A stretch of 9,974 nucleotides of DNA from an uncultured Planctomycetaceae bacterium (GTDB taxonomy: Bacteria; Planctomycetota; Planctomycetia; Pirellulales; UBA1268): the NCBI GenBank assembly GCA_903958265.1, contig CAJBSQ010000263.1, positions 1 through 9,974 of the forward strand, given 5' to 3'. The notes beneath the pieces were generated by a model. It was given only the letters and a program-made list of their open reading frames with translations. It did not search any database and was not told the origin of the DNA. The position numbers were made by a program, and so were the translations under genes. Each line of letters starts with the position of its first letter. The first letter of the stretch is position 1. Positions 1 through 6,487 of the stretch are shown one piece after another.

Positions 1-1
1 G

Positions 2-1786
2 CATCTGCTGCGGTGGGTCGAGAAAATGGCGGACCTCTGCAAGCCGGATGCGATCCACTGGATCGACGGCTCAGAGGAGGAGTACGACATACTCTGCGCC
101 CAGATGGTGGCCAGCGGCTCCTTCATCAAGCTCAACCAGAAAACGTGGCCCGGTTGTTTCCTGGCCCGCTCGGATGCGAGTGACGTCGCCCGGGTCGAAG
201 ATCGCACCTTCATCTGCGCCCTCTCCAAAGAAGCCGCCGGCCCGACCAACAACTGGGTCAATCCCTTCGAGATGCGGAAGACGCTCAAGGGGCTGTTTCA
301 CGGGTGCATGCGCGGCCGCACCATGTATGTGCTGCCTTTCAGCATGGGCCCGCTGGGTTCCCCGATGTCGCAGATCGGCGTGCAGCTCACCGACTCGCCC
401 TACGCCGTCGTCAACATGCGGATCATGACGCGGATCGGCAAGAAGGTCTTCGAACTCATCGACCGGGATTTCAAGCGGGTCGTTCCCTGCGTCCACTCCG
501 TCGGCGCCCCGCTCGCCAAGGGTCAGGCTGACGTGCCGTGGCCGTCAAACAGCGAAAAATACATCGTGCACTTCCCCGAAACGCGGGAGATTTGGAGTTA
601 CGGCTCCGGCTACGGAGGCAACGCGCTCCTCGGTAAAAAGTGCTTTGCGTTGCGGATTGCTTCCGCGATGGCCCGCGACGAGGGCTGGATGGCCGAGCAC
701 ATGCTCATCCTCGGCGTCGAAAACCCGGAGGGCAAGAAAACCTACGTTGCCGCCGCCTTCCCGAGCGCCTGCGGCAAGACCAACTTCGCGATGCTGATTC
801 CGCCGCCGCATTTCCGGGAGCAGGGCTGGAAGATATGGACCGTCGGTGACGACATCGCGTGGATCAAGCCCGATGCCGAGGGGCGTCTCCGCGCCATCAA
901 CCCGGAGACCGGGTTCTTCGGCGTCGCTCCCGGCACGAGCGACACGACCAATCCCAACGCCATGCAGGCGTTGGCCAAAAACACCATCTTCACCAACGTC
1001 GCCCTTACCGACGACGGCGGCGTCTGGTGGGAGGGGATGACGGATCTGCCCCCCGCGCACGCCATCGACTGGCAGGGCAACGACTGGACTCCCGCCCTCG
1101 CCAAGGAAAAGGGCGTCAAGGCCGCCCATCCAAACTCCCGCTTCACTGCCCCTGCGAAACAATGTCCGACGATCGATCCCGATTGGGAGAAGCCCGAAGG
1201 CGTGCCGATCAGCGCCTTCATCTTCGGCGGTCGCCGTGCGACGACCATGCCGCTGGTGTATCAGGCGTTCAACTGGTCGAGCGGCGTCTATGTCGGCGCC
1301 ACGATGGGCTCCGAGATGACCGCCGCCGCCGGGGGCACGCTGGGCAAAGTCCGCCGCGACCCGATGGCGATGCTGCCGTTCTGCGGCTACAACATGGGAG
1401 ATTATTTCCGCCACTGGATAAACATGCAGCGAAACCTGAGCGAGACGCCCCGTATTTTTCACGTGAACTGGTTTCGCAAGGACAAGGACGGCAACTTTAT
1501 CTGGCCCGGTTTTTCCGAGAACATGCGGGTTCTCAAATGGATCTGCGACCGCGTTCGTGCGGGTGGTCGCGCCAAGGAATCACCCATCGGCTGGTTGCCC
1601 CGCTACAAAGACATCGATTGGACCGGCCTCGACTTCTCGCAGGAGAAATTTGACGAGCTCCAGTCTTTCGATCGCGCCGCCTGGCGGGCCGAGGTGCTGG
1701 GCCACGAAGAGCTCTTCATCGACCTACACTCGCACCTGCCCAAGGAACTGGTCTACGAGCGGGAACTGCTGATCTGCAGGATGTGA
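2..1786 (+). CDS. pckG: Phosphoenolpyruvate carboxykinase (GTP), 5'-truncated by window edge
   Basis: This cytosolic enzyme converts oxaloacetate and GTP to phosphoenolpyruvate, GDP and CO2, the entry step of gluconeogenesis. The reading frame is open to the window edge, and the eight codons before the ATG at 26 (HLLRWVEK) already read as conserved N-terminal PEPCK sequence. The true start therefore lies upstream, and only a short N-terminal piece is missing. Seen in order: SDVARVEDRTF (substrate Arg); the GKKCFALR and AEHML region, holding the Lys and His Mn2+ ligands; the P-loop FPSACGKTN with the reactive Cys (758-784); VGDDIAWI with the metal Asp (842-865); FIFGGRR; a lid-like segment after GSEMTAAA; and NWFRKDKDGNFIWPGF, which keeps the three guanine-stacking Phe residues of the GTP-type enzyme. 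All key residues are present, so it should be active. The ATP-type (pckA) is excluded by these motifs. A symporter gene follows 119 bases downstream on the same strand. Confidence 0.96.
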   Translation, partial: HLLRWVEKMADLCKPDAIHWIDGSEEEYDILCAQMVASGSFIKLNQKTWPGCFLARSDASDVARVEDRTFICALSKEAAGPTNNWVNPFEMRKTLKGLFHGCMRGRTMYVLPFSMGPLGSPMSQIGVQLTDSPYAVVNMRIMTRIGKKVFELIDRDFKRVVPCVHSVGAPLAKGQADVPWPSNSEKYIVHFPETREIWSYGSGYGGNALLGKKCFALRIASAMARDEGWMAEHMLILGVENPEGKKTYVAAAFPSACGKTNFAMLIPPPHFREQGWKIWTVGDDIAWIKPDAEGRLRAINPETGFFGVAPGTSDTTNPNAMQALAKNTIFTNVALTDDGGVWWEGMTDLPPAHAIDWQGNDWTPALAKEKGVKAAHPNSRFTAPAKQCPTIDPDWEKPEGVPISAFIFGGRRATTMPLVYQAFNWSSGVYVGATMGSEMTAAAGGTLGKVRRDPMAMLPFCGYNMGDYFRHWINMQRNLSETPRIFHVNWFRKDKDGNFIWPGFSENMRVLKWICDRVRAGGRAKESPIGWLPRYKDIDWTGLDFSQEKFDELQSFDRAAWRAEVLGHEELFIDLHSHLPKELVYERELLICRM

Positions 1787-1826
1787 AGACGGCGGCACCC
1801 CGTGGAGTGCCATTGGTATCGACAGC

Positions 1827-1860
1827 GATGATGCCCGAGCTGTGATCGGGCTCGCTCATC
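1827..1860 (+). terminator. Inverted repeat after pckG, possible weak terminator
   Basis: The arms GCCCGA (1833-1838) and TCGGGC (1846-1851) enclose a 7-base loop. Outer arms GATGA (1827-1831) and TCATC (1856-1860) extend the stem across an internal loop. No T-run follows, so this is not a classic intrinsic terminator. It could attenuate read-through into the symporter gene or stabilise the pckG mRNA 3' end. Confidence 0.35.
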
Positions 1861-1905
1861 GGCCAGCTTGATCGTGTGGTCCTTTTCATTCACCGCGAGG
1901 TCGGC

Positions 1906-3321
1906 ATGCCTTCATCGACGGCTCCTCCTGCCGGGTCATCCACGGCCTCACGCGACGCGACCGCTACGCCTGGCGGAGATCCGTCGGCCCGTCGAATCCT
2001 CATCGGGTTGCTGCTGGGAGCGGTGCTGGGGATGGTGGCGAACGTGCTGCTGCGACCCGGGGCGCCGGTCGACGGAGTGGCCGCGTGGGATCTGAATGGC
2101 GATCGCGTGCATGATGGCCTCGACTGGTTCTGCCAGAACGTGACCACGGTGATCGGCCGGCTGTTTCTCCGACTGATGTTCATGGTGGTGCTGCCGCTGG
2201 TGGTCTCGGCGCTCGCCCTGGCGGTGGTGGAGATCGGCGATGTGCGGAAGCTCGGGCGAATCGGCCTGCGGACACTGCTCTTCTCGGGCATCCTGTCGGC
2301 AAGTGCCGTGCTGCTGGGGCTCACGCTGGTCAATCTGATCCGCCCCGGTGATGCGCTCTCTGCGGAAGCGAGGCAGGCGCTGGTCGAGCGCAACGCCGCA
2401 GGCTCGGCCGATGTTGGCCAGAAGGCGAGCAAGGCGAAGTCGGTTCGTGACATCGTGATCGACATGATCCCCGAGAATCCTCTCCAGGAGATGGCCGGCG
2501 CGATCGACGGCAGTTCCAAGGGAAACGGGATGCTCGCTGTGATGTTCGCCTCGTTGTTTCTAGGGGCTGCGCTGGCCGCGAAGCCTGCCGAGTGCCGAGG
2601 GGTGATTTCGTTGCTGGAAGGGTTGAACTCGGTGGCCATGACGATCATTGGCTGGGCGATGACGTTGGCTCCGCTGGGAGCGGGCTGCCTGATCTTCTCC
2701 ATCGTGGCGACGCTGGGATACGAGGTGCTGGTCACGCTCGCCTGGTTTGCGGTGACCGTTTTGCTAGGGCTCTTGCTGCAACTGGTGGTGGTCTATCCCC
2801 TGGTGCTGACGCTGTTCAGCCGGGTGACGCCCCTGGCGTTTTTCTCAAAGATCTCGGAGGCCATGCAGGTGGCGTTTGGCACCTCTTCCTCAAACGCGAC
2901 GCTGCCAACGGCCCTGCGGGTGGCGGAGCAGAATCTGCAGCTGCCGCGTGAGACGGCCCGCTTCGTGCTGACGGTGGGAGCGACAGGAAACCAGAACGGA
3001 ACGGCCCTGTACGAAGGCGTGGTGGTGCTGTTTCTGGCTCAGGTGTTTGGCGTGGAGTTGTCGCTGGGGCAGCAGGTGATGGTGGTGCTCATGTCGATCC
3101 TGGCGGGGATCGGCACGGCGGGAGTTCCGGGGGGATCGCTGCCGCTGATCGTGGTGCTGATGCGGTCGGTCGGCGTTCCCGGGGAGGGCATCGGGATCAT
3201 CATGGGCGTCGACCGGATCCTCGACATGTGCCGCACGGTGCTGAATGTGACCGGCGACCTGGTGGTGGCCACCTGTGTCTCCGGGGACGCGGAGGAGCCG
3301 GCCACGGAGCGCCCGGCGTGA
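1906..3321 (+). CDS. Dicarboxylate/acidic amino acid:cation symporter (DAACS/SDF family)
   Basis: This inner-membrane carrier of the GltPh/EAAT/DctA fold couples uptake of C4-dicarboxylates or acidic amino acids to Na+ or H+. The start chosen is the ATG at 1906, with GAGG (1897-1900) 5 bases upstream. An in-frame GTG at 1876 would add ten residues but has no such site. The length of 471 aa is slightly above the usual 400-450. Visible landmarks are TM1 (about residues 30-48), LPLVVSALAL in an early helix, the Ser-rich hairpin GTSSSNATLP (HP1, about residue 325), NQNGTALYEG (TM7, 362-366), GTAGVPGGSLP (HP2) and DRILDMCRTVLNVTGD (TM8). In TM8, Asp440, Arg443, Asn447 and Asp451 match GltPh D394, R397, N401 and D405. 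The retained Arg argues for an acidic substrate rather than a neutral one. Two oddities are NQNGT in place of the usual NMDGT, and an EF-hand-like loop (residues 62-73) in the predicted TM1-TM2 outer loop. Pairing with pckG suggests C4-acid use, which is inference. Confidence 0.9.
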   Translation: MPSSTAPPAGSSTASRDATATPGGDPSARRILIGLLLGAVLGMVANVLLRPGAPVDGVAAWDLNGDRVHDGLDWFCQNVTTVIGRLFLRLMFMVVLPLVVSALALAVVEIGDVRKLGRIGLRTLLFSGILSASAVLLGLTLVNLIRPGDALSAEARQALVERNAAGSADVGQKASKAKSVRDIVIDMIPENPLQEMAGAIDGSSKGNGMLAVMFASLFLGAALAAKPAECRGVISLLEGLNSVAMTIIGWAMTLAPLGAGCLIFSIVATLGYEVLVTLAWFAVTVLLGLLLQLVVVYPLVLTLFSRVTPLAFFSKISEAMQVAFGTSSSNATLPTALRVAEQNLQLPRETARFVLTVGATGNQNGTALYEGVVVLFLAQVFGVELSLGQQVMVVLMSILAGIGTAGVPGGSLPLIVVLMRSVGVPGEGIGIIMGVDRILDMCRTVLNVTGDLVVATCVSGDAEEPATERPA

Positions 3322-3389
3322 CCGCGGTCGGGAGGGCCGCACCTCGCCCATCCCACCCGCGTTGCCGGCATCAGCCCGCTTTCCGCTGG

Positions 3390-3456
3390 AACCGGAAAAA
3401 AACTCCCCTTCGGTGCGACCGACAGCCGAAGACAAGACGGCCGGAGTGCTCGACCG
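3390..3456 (+). promoter_or_regulatory. Leader block shared with the lipoprotein gene (copy A)
   Basis: The gap upstream of the BON-domain gene carries AACCGGAAAAA (3390-3400) and, 59 bases downstream start to start, CTCGACCG (3449-3456). The same two words occur upstream of the lipoprotein gene with 61-base spacing. Just downstream, TCGCCG (3458-3463) and CGGCGA (3468-3473) form a tetraloop hairpin, and the 10-base palindrome CGACCGGTCG lies at 3451-3460. No convincing -35/-10 pair was seen. The function is unknown; a common regulator or promoter-proximal element is inference. Confidence 0.3.
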
Positions 3457-3518
3457 GTCGCCGCCTGCGGCGATGCGACCCGTGTCCTCCGCCGGATTCG
3501 AAGCCAAGGGAGTGATCC

Positions 3519-4577
3519 ATGTCCATTTCCAAGACCACGTTTCTGCTCGCTGCTCTCACGTCGGCGTGCCTGACGGCGGTGGGGCGTGCCGATGACCTGG
3601 CGGCATCCGTCGCCGGTCAACTGCGGGACTCCGGAGCGCTGAGCGGTTATCGAGTCAACGTGAAAAGTAAGTCCGGCACCGTCTGGCTCGAAGGCCGCGT
3701 CTCAGACGAGAAGCAGCTTTCGGCGGCCGTGGGTATCGCCGAGGCAACGCCCGGCGTCGAGCGGGTCGTCAACCGGCTCGTGATCGAGGGTGACGCGCCG
3801 CAGGCAGCGGGTGGCAGCCTGGCGATGCCCTCGTCGGCCTGGAATGCGGCTGGTGTGTCGCAGCCCGCCGCCCTACCCCCGAAGAAGAATCCGCTCGCGG
3901 TGATGACCGGTGGGCTCCTGTTCGCCGGCGGCGACGCGTCTGAGGCGGCGGGAGGCCAGGTTCAACTCGTCCGCGGCACGGCACCGGCTAGTCAGGCCCG
4001 CGGGCCGCGACCGATGCCCTACGGCACGCCCACGGGCCGGCCGATGAACCCCGGCCAGCAGCAGGATCCCCGGCATCGCGGGGCGATGCGGACCAACATG
4101 CAGGAGCCGATGACGCTCCCCGGCCCCGGCGGCTATGACTGCCCCGTGCAGGACGGCCAGATGGTGCCGGGCACGATGCGATACAGCGAAGGCGGTGCCG
4201 GTGGGCCCGGTGGCATGAGTGGCCCCGGTGGCATGGGCGGGCAAGGCGGCATGGGGCAAGGCGGCCCCGGCGGCCCCGGTGGAATGGGCGGCGGTCCGAT
4301 GGCGATGGGCGGCACGGGGGTCGGCATGCCGCCGGTGCCGATGCGTGGTGACGGTCCCAACATGCCCAACTACGCCTGGCCGAGCTACGCCGCGTCGCCC
4401 AACTACGCCGCCGTGCAGTATCCGTCGCAGTATTCGCCGACGGCCTGGCCGTACATCGGTCCGTTCTATCCCTACCCGCAGGTGCCGCTCGGCTGGCGGC
4501 GGGTCTCGCTGGAATGGGACGACGGCTGGTGGTGGCTCGACTTTGACGAGCGGCACCTCCACAGCCACCACCGCTAG
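3519..4577 (+). CDS. Exported BON-domain protein with Gly/Met-rich middle and aromatic C-terminus
   Basis: This 352-aa protein has a signal peptide (residues 1-24, probable cleavage after VGRA). A single BON domain covers about residues 27-89 and includes VKSKSGTVWLEGRVSDEKQ and PGVERVVNRLVI. BON domains (OsmY type) are small periplasmic or outer-membrane-associated modules thought to bind phospholipid or other surfaces. A Pro/Met/Gln-rich linker follows, then a Gly-Pro-Met repeat tract (about 225-270) and a tail rich in Trp, Tyr and Pro (about 296-342) with PYIGPFYPYPQVPLGW and WDDGWWWLDF. The last ten residues are His-rich. I recall this tail as a conserved signature of planctomycete BON proteins. 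The tail, rather than the low-complexity middle, is likely the functional surface. The start is supported by AAGGGAG (3506-3512), 6 bases before the ATG. Cys17 could mimic a lipobox, but Thr at -3 makes that weak. The gene ends before a strong terminator, so it is probably monocistronic. Confidence 0.85.
   Translation: MSISKTTFLLAALTSACLTAVGRADDLAASVAGQLRDSGALSGYRVNVKSKSGTVWLEGRVSDEKQLSAAVGIAEATPGVERVVNRLVIEGDAPQAAGGSLAMPSSAWNAAGVSQPAALPPKKNPLAVMTGGLLFAGGDASEAAGGQVQLVRGTAPASQARGPRPMPYGTPTGRPMNPGQQQDPRHRGAMRTNMQEPMTLPGPGGYDCPVQDGQMVPGTMRYSEGGAGGPGGMSGPGGMGGQGGMGQGGPGGPGGMGGGPMAMGGTGVGMPPVPMRGDGPNMPNYAWPSYAASPNYAAVQYPSQYSPTAWPYIGPFYPYPQVPLGWRRVSLEWDDGWWWLDFDERHLHSHHR
4191..4328 (+). repeat. Coding Gly-Gly-Met/Gly-Gly-Pro tandem repeat tract
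   Basis: Imperfect tandem units built on GGT/GGC-ATG and GGC-CCC codons encode runs such as GGPGGM and GGQGGM inside the BON-domain protein. The low-complexity DNA is prone to slippage, so copy number may vary between strains. The reading frame is intact here. Confidence 0.75.
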
Positions 4578-4619
4578 TCGGCGGCGGGGCCTGGGGCCTC
4601 GAGCGATCGCGACCAACTC

Positions 4620-4665
4620 AACCCGCTCCCCCGGCACATGCCAGGGGAGCGGGTTCGTGTTTTGG
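4620..4665 (+). terminator. Strong rho-independent terminator of the BON-domain gene
   Basis: A perfect 12-bp stem pairs AACCCGCTCCCC (4620-4631) with GGGGAGCGGGTT (4644-4655). Inside the loop, GGCA (4633-4636) can pair with TGCC (4639-4642), extending the stem past one mismatch. The T-rich stretch CGTGTTTT follows. It sits 43 bases after the BON-gene stop codon and separates that gene from the lipoprotein gene. Confidence 0.85.
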
Positions 4666-4673
4666 GGAGCCAG

Positions 4674-4700
4674 GCGACCGAGGGTCGCAGGCCAAGCCTG
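4674..4700. repeat. Two adjacent short perfect hairpins
   Basis: GCGACC-GAG-GGTCGC (4674-4688) is followed directly by CAGGC-CAA-GCCTG (4688-4700). Both have perfect stems and 3-base loops, and they lie just after the terminator. The arrangement resembles a small REP-like palindromic unit, but no second copy was seen in this window. Confidence 0.4.
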
Positions 4701-4725
4701 CCACTGTCCGTCGCCCAGCCGTTGC

Positions 4726-4794
4726 AACCGGAAAAATCCGCAAGTTCCCCGCCTGCCTGGTCGATACATCCCGCAGAACCTGTGTTCTCGACCG
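4726..4794 (+). promoter_or_regulatory. Leader block shared with the BON-domain gene (copy B)
   Basis: AACCGGAAAAA (4726-4736) and CTCGACCG (4787-4794) lie 61 bases apart, repeating the arrangement upstream of the BON-domain gene. CGGAAAAATCCGC (4729-4741) followed by AAGTT also closely matches a stretch upstream of the tRNA gene at 9334-9352. The position 25-95 bases before the ATG fits a promoter or leader element. No clear -35/-10 hexamers were recognised. Confidence 0.3.
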
Positions 4795-4818
4795 CAGCGC
4801 CGCAGGAGCGAACTCCCC

Positions 4819-5397
4819 ATGACATCGCGAACTCGATTTCTGACGACGGCCCTGATCCTGGCCATCGGGGGTTCGACGCAGAGCGGCTGCTTCTGGCTCA
4901 CTTCCCAGGGCCCCAACATCGGCCCGCTCGCCATCCCGATCCCCGTGCCGGTCGGCGTTCAAAAGCAGAAGGAAGACCAGTTCTGGAACTACGAGCGGTA
5001 TGAGCGAGCTCCGGTGCTCGGTCCGCTGCAGCCCGGCGGGCCGTGCGAGGCGCTCGACGAGCCGAGCGACGACGAAGTGATGCGGGCGCTGGAGAAGGCC
5101 CGGCCGGTGCAGGGCAACTGGCCGTTCCTGTTCGAGATCCAGCGGAACCACGTGCGGATCTCGAAGTGCAAGATCAGCGACTACGTCGATCCGCCGCGGC
5201 ACATGCCGCTCGTCGGCCCCGTGCAGCTGCACCACGCCCACTACAAGTGCACGGTCTACTTCCAGGAAGTCAAGCGGGTGGGCTGGCCCGTCCCCCACAC
5301 GCTCGTCGATGAAGACGTTCAGGAAGTGCTCTACATCGACCACGACCACCTGCACATGGTCGGCGACGTCGACACCGGCTGCGACGCGAACTTCTAA
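4819..5397 (+). CDS. Probable lipoprotein with His-rich C-terminus, unknown function
   Basis: This 192-aa exported protein matches no characterised family that I can name. I recall similar proteins from planctomycetes, so a lineage-specific family is likely. The N-terminus is a typical signal (Arg4, Arg6, then hydrophobic residues 7-18) ending in TQSGC with Cys24. This fits a lipobox apart from Gln at -3, so lipidation is probable but not certain. The middle contains QGNWPFLFEIQRNHVRI. The C-terminal half has LHHAHYKC (His138, 139, 141 and Cys144) and DHDHLH (His175, 177, 179). These two His clusters could form a metal site, which is inference. The start is the ATG at 4819, with AGGAG (4804-4808) 10 bases upstream. 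The same frame stays open back to 4219, but that extension runs through the BON gene and its terminator and has no signal peptide. The gene stands alone between the terminator at 4620 and the hairpin-rich gap before exbB. Confidence 0.8.
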   Translation: MTSRTRFLTTALILAIGGSTQSGCFWLTSQGPNIGPLAIPIPVPVGVQKQKEDQFWNYERYERAPVLGPLQPGGPCEALDEPSDDEVMRALEKARPVQGNWPFLFEIQRNHVRISKCKISDYVDPPRHMPLVGPVQLHHAHYKCTVYFQEVKRVGWPVPHTLVDEDVQEVLYIDHDHLHMVGDVDTGCDANF

Positions 5398-5399
5398 AA

Positions 5400-5446
5400 C
5401 GCTGGGTTCCGCCAGCGAGCCGGGATGCCGCCCAACCCGCGGCTCG
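5400..5446 (+). terminator. Overlapping hairpins after the lipoprotein gene, possible terminator
   Basis: CGCTGG (5400-5405) pairs with CCAGCG (5412-5417). CGAGCCG (5416-5422) can instead pair with CGGCTCG (5440-5446). The first stem begins right after the stop codon. No T-run follows either stem, so termination would be weak or factor-dependent. Confidence 0.35.
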
Positions 5447-5492
5447 TGCCGGCCATGCGTGCGGGCCGTGCCGGTCGTGACGGTGGGTCGCG

Positions 5493-5564
5493 ACGCGGCC
5501 AAAGCATGCGTGGCCGCGTGCCGAGCGTGCCGATGACACCCTCATCGGCCCCAATGGAATGGGG
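5493..5564 (+). other. Series of perfect hairpins in the leader of exbB
   Basis: Three stems follow one another: ACGCGGCCA/TGGCCGCGT (5493-5501 and 5511-5519, 9 bp), GCCGATGA/TCATCGGC (5529-5536 and 5542-5549, 8 bp, loop CACCC), and CCCC/GGGG (5549-5552 and 5561-5564). They lie 33-100 bases upstream of the exbB start. They could be a structured 5' leader, an attenuator, or simply tight transcript ends. No known riboswitch was recognised. Confidence 0.4.
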
Positions 5565-5596
5565 CTGCGCCTCCTCACTTCCCGGGCGCCACCGGC

Positions 5597-6484
5597 ATGA
5601 TGCCGCGACCGACACTCATTCCCCGCGCTGCTTGGGCCGCGATCGGCGGGATCGTGCTCGTCGTCGCCGTCACGCCGGTGGCGCTTGGCCAATCACCGCG
5701 GGCGTGGGCCGGAGCCTCGGATCCCGCGCGGGAGCCGCTGCGGGTGGCCACCACGCCCGCGGCGACCGTCGCCGATGATTCGGCTGAGCCCGTTGGCGAC
5801 GGAGCGATTCCCACCGGCAACCTGCTCGCCACGATTCGCAACGGCGGCGTGCTGATGGTGCCGCTGCTCGGCTGCTCATTTCTGTTGGCCATGTTTGGCA
5901 TCGAGCGGGCGGTCAGCCTGCGGCCGGCTCGGGTGGTACCAAAACCGTTCGTCAACCGGTTCGTCGAGCAGGTGCAGGCCGGCGGCCTCGGCCGCGGCGC
6001 CGCGCTCGACGCCTGCGAGGAAAACGGCAGTCCGGCGGCCCGGGTATTCGCCGCGGCGGTGCGCCGCTGGGGCCGGCCGGCCGTGGAGATCGAGCAGGCG
6101 GCGATCGACGCCTGCGAGCGGGAACTCAACCACCTCCGCCGCTACCGCCGGGTCTTCAATGGCGTGGCCACCATCGCGCCCATGCTCGGCCTGCTCGGCA
6201 CCGTGTTTGGCCTGATCCGCTCATTCAATGACGTCGCGTCGTCGGGGGCCATGGGGCGGCCCGACCTGCTGGCCCGCGGCTTCGGCGAAGCGCTGATCAC
6301 CACCGCAATGGGCCTCCTCGTGGCGATCCCCGCGATGATCATGCAGTCGTTCTTCACGGGCCGCGTCGATCGGCTCGCGATGCGGCTCGATGCGGCCTGC
6401 CAGCACGTCATCGACGCGATCTCGCAGGAGTCTCTCGCGGAGGTGCGGGCCATCGGCGATTCAAAACGCCGGGCGGCGGGGTGA
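5597..6484 (+). CDS. exbB: ExbB/TolQ/MotA-family proton channel subunit
   Basis: This is the motor subunit of an ExbB-ExbD type complex, which conducts protons across the inner membrane and drives a periplasm-spanning partner. The 295-aa protein has a hydrophobic N-terminal segment (about residues 11-31), probably a signal peptide or extra helix, then a 45-residue polar stretch. The three family helices are at about 82-103, 188-207 and 232-252. The last two carry the family signatures ATIAPMLGLLGTVFGLI and ALITTAMGLLVAIPA. The large cytoplasmic loop (about 105-185) is typical. The N-terminal extension is longer than in E. coli ExbB. ATG codons at 5597 and 5600 are both possible, neither has a clear Shine-Dalgarno site, and no upstream in-frame start exists after the stop ending at 5536. 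exbD follows after three bases, so the genes are co-transcribed. TolQ is the alternative name; the partner context does not match a tol operon. Confidence 0.9.
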   Translation: MMPRPTLIPRAAWAAIGGIVLVVAVTPVALGQSPRAWAGASDPAREPLRVATTPAATVADDSAEPVGDGAIPTGNLLATIRNGGVLMVPLLGCSFLLAMFGIERAVSLRPARVVPKPFVNRFVEQVQAGGLGRGAALDACEENGSPAARVFAAAVRRWGRPAVEIEQAAIDACERELNHLRRYRRVFNGVATIAPMLGLLGTVFGLIRSFNDVASSGAMGRPDLLARGFGEALITTAMGLLVAIPAMIMQSFFTGRVDRLAMRLDAACQHVIDAISQESLAEVRAIGDSKRRAAG

Positions 6485-6487
6485 CCG

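Noticed and set aside
545..1462. Long minus-strand open frame (305 residues) opposite pckG
   Set aside because: It lies wholly within the conserved PEP carboxykinase gene and has Arg/His/Gly-rich composition typical of antisense shadows in GC-rich DNA.
1876..1905. Upstream GTG start for the symporter
   Set aside because: It lacks a ribosome binding site, whereas the ATG at 1906 has GAGG at 5-base spacing.
3394..3431. Minus-strand intrinsic terminator (CTTCGG/CCGAAG stem with a T-run from the A-tract at 3394-3402)
   Set aside because: No minus-strand gene is supported anywhere nearby, and the A-tract belongs to the leader motif shared with the lipoprotein gene.
4219..4818. In-frame upstream extension of the lipoprotein gene, giving a 392-residue open frame
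   Set aside because: It overlaps the BON-domain gene in another frame and crosses a strong terminator. The extension is Arg/Pro-rich shadow sequence, while the ATG at 4819 has a ribosome binding site and a signal peptide.
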